Source: Niveispirillum sp. (GTDB lineage Bacteria > Pseudomonadota > Alphaproteobacteria > Azospirillales > Azospirillaceae). Taken from it: DNA of 6,316 nt. How positions within the stretch are numbered: the first letter of the stretch is position 1; the number at the start of each line of letters is the position of its first letter. Where the stretch lies: the NCBI GenBank assembly GCA_016463045.1, contig JAEMSB010000285.1, positions 1 to 6,316 of the forward strand, written 5' to 3'. Under the pieces are notes generated by a model that made no database searches, was not told the DNA's origin, and saw only the letters and a list, made by a program, of their open reading frames with translations. Shown one piece after another: positions 5,320 to 6,316 of this stretch. Both the position numbers and the translations under genes were made by a program.

Positions 5320-5784
5320 TCAGGCCTTCTTTTCCCAGCCACCACGGTCATTCTGCTGCCAGTAGGTCAGTTCATCGCCTGCCGCCTTTGCCGTGCGCCA
5401 GCGGTCGCGGGCCGATGCGACTGAATCGGGATCATTGCCATCGAACAGATCGCAGATCAGGGTGACGCCCGGCATTCCCGGTTGATCCACACCGTCGGTC
5501 AGGAACAGAACCGTGGCGCCATTGGGTGGCGTTTCCAATGCCCCATCGGCCAGGGCATGGATCAGCACCGGCTGTAACGCGGCGTGCCCATCCTTGGCGG
5601 TGCCATGGGGCAGAAAGCCATCGGGCCGGTAGGTCCAGAGATGCTGGTTCATGGCTTCTGCCCGTTCGGGGCTGCCCACCATCACCAGCACGCGCCAGCC
5701 GCGTTCCAGCGACTTTTCCAGCAGGCCCGGCAGGGTCTGTTCCAGCGTCTTGCGCGTCAGGTGATAGAAACGCCGTTCCGTCAT
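5320..5784 (-). CDS. holC: DNA polymerase III subunit chi
   Basis: A 154-residue cytoplasmic protein, close to the 147 residues of E. coli chi. Chi links the clamp loader, through the psi subunit, to single-stranded DNA-binding protein at the replication fork. Family landmarks are RFYHLTRKTLEQTLP (5-19), EKSLERGWRVLV (23-34), HLWTYRPDGFLPHG (48-61) and FLTDG (94-98). The fold is a single small alpha/beta domain running the whole length. Start ATG 5784 gives the typical N-terminus, although its ribosome site is weak (a G-run about 7-10 nt upstream). GTG 5808, 8 codons earlier in frame, is an alternative. The gene lies 71 nt after the stop of a glycosidase-like gene, probably as a downstream partner or with its own weak promoter. 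In many proteobacteria pepA is the neighbour, but it is not seen here. Confidence 0.92.
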   Translation of the reverse strand: MTERRFYHLTRKTLEQTLPGLLEKSLERGWRVLVMVGSPERAEAMNQHLWTYRPDGFLPHGTAKDGHAALQPVLIHALADGALETPPNGATVLFLTDGVDQPGMPGVTLICDLFDGNDPDSVASARDRWRTAKAAGDELTYWQQNDRGGWEKKA

Positions 5785-5855
5785 CGACAGGACCCCATCC
5801 CGGTTCACGGCCGTTGCTTTAGCACGAAAGCCAGCCGTGAAGTCAGGGGGCACGA

Positions 5856-6316
5856 TCAGGGGACAGCCACCGACAGCGCATATTCCGGCACGATACGGGC
5901 GGATCTCAGCACCGCCACCTGCCCATCCGGCTTCTGCACCGGTTTCCATTCCTGCTGGATATAGATGGGTGCATCGGCGCGCAGTGGCATGATTGTCAGG
6001 GTCAATGGCTGCGCGATCTCCGCCGCGAAACGCTTCAATCCGATGCGCCAGACGGGACCATTGAAGTAGTGATCATCGATCATGCGCACGCCGCTGAACA
6101 GCCGGCCCACATCGCCCTGATAATCCAGTTCCAGCCAGGCATCGGCCACACCGGCCAACGCATCCGCCGGCACCCGGACCGACCACGCCGCCGATTTGCC
6201 ATAGGCTTCCGGTGCCGGCTGCATCGCCGCCTTGGCTGGGCCGCCGATACGGATGGCGGGGGCAGGCTGCGCCGCGCGCACCGGCTCCACCGTTACCGGC
6301 ACATCCGGCTTGGACG
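5856..6316 (-). CDS. C-terminal fragment of a probable GH35-type beta-galactosidase
   Basis: The last 152 codons of a larger protein whose start lies beyond the right edge, ending at TGA 5858-5856. The segment WLELDYQGDVGRLF is followed by IDDHYFNGPVWRIGLKRFA and by MPLRADAPIYIQ. This resembles, from memory, the beta-sandwich C-terminal region of bacterial glycoside hydrolase family 35 proteins, which carry a similar R/L-x-x-Y-x-GD-V, D-x-x-YNG-x-PW-x-IGLKRF pattern. The catalytic barrel with its two Glu residues would be upstream and is not visible, so activity cannot be judged. An Ala/Pro-rich linker precedes this domain. It lies just upstream of holC on the same strand. The family call is recall without a search, and another carbohydrate-binding beta-sandwich protein is possible. 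Confidence 0.5.
   Translation of the reverse strand, partial: SKPDVPVTVEPVRAAQPAPAIRIGGPAKAAMQPAPEAYGKSAAWSVRVPADALAGVADAWLELDYQGDVGRLFSGVRMIDDHYFNGPVWRIGLKRFAAEIAQPLTLTIMPLRADAPIYIQQEWKPVQKPDGQVAVLRSARIVPEYALSVAVP

Overview
The window looks like an ordinary chromosomal segment of a GC-rich alphaproteobacterium. Rhodospirillales (Azospirillum/Niveispirillum-like) is my best guess. This rests on G/C-rich codon third positions, the malic enzyme and HolC sequences, a LivJ-type binding protein with a class I signal peptide, an encoded-CCA tRNA-Leu, and GC-rich hairpin terminators. The taxonomic placement is inference.

Layout, left to right. On the minus strand, positions 1-682 hold the N-terminal 227 codons of a malic enzyme (MaeB type), cut by the window edge. 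A 245-nt divergent intergenic region leads to a plus-strand two-gene operon (928-2582). It encodes an FkbM-family methyltransferase and, 11 nt later, a second class I SAM-dependent methyltransferase. A structured 3' trailer and a perfect 12-bp hairpin follow. This hairpin probably terminates both the operon and the converging minus-strand tRNA-Leu(GAG) at 2744-2828. Next on the plus strand come a monocistronic branched-chain amino-acid binding protein gene (3010-4119) with its own terminator, a stand-alone CheY-like response regulator (4338-4739), and a short Ala/Pro-rich lipoprotein (4988-5230). A 15-bp hairpin separates the lipoprotein gene from converging minus-strand genes. These are holC (DNA polymerase III chi, 5320-5784) and the C-terminal 152 codons of a protein that resembles the C-terminal domain of GH35-type beta-galactosidases (5856 to the right edge).

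Most of these genes are independent units bounded by terminators: central carbon metabolism, translation, amino-acid uptake, signalling, envelope and replication. Only the methyltransferase pair looks like a dedicated functional module, and its substrate cannot be read from the sequence. I see no CRISPR array, insertion sequence, integrase, toxin-antitoxin pair, retron or defence system. The items most worth a second look are the methyltransferase pair with its A8 slippery tract, the structured trailer after it, the orphan LivJ with an Asp where E. coli LIVBP has a ligand-contacting Glu, and the pairing of holC with a glycosidase-like gene.
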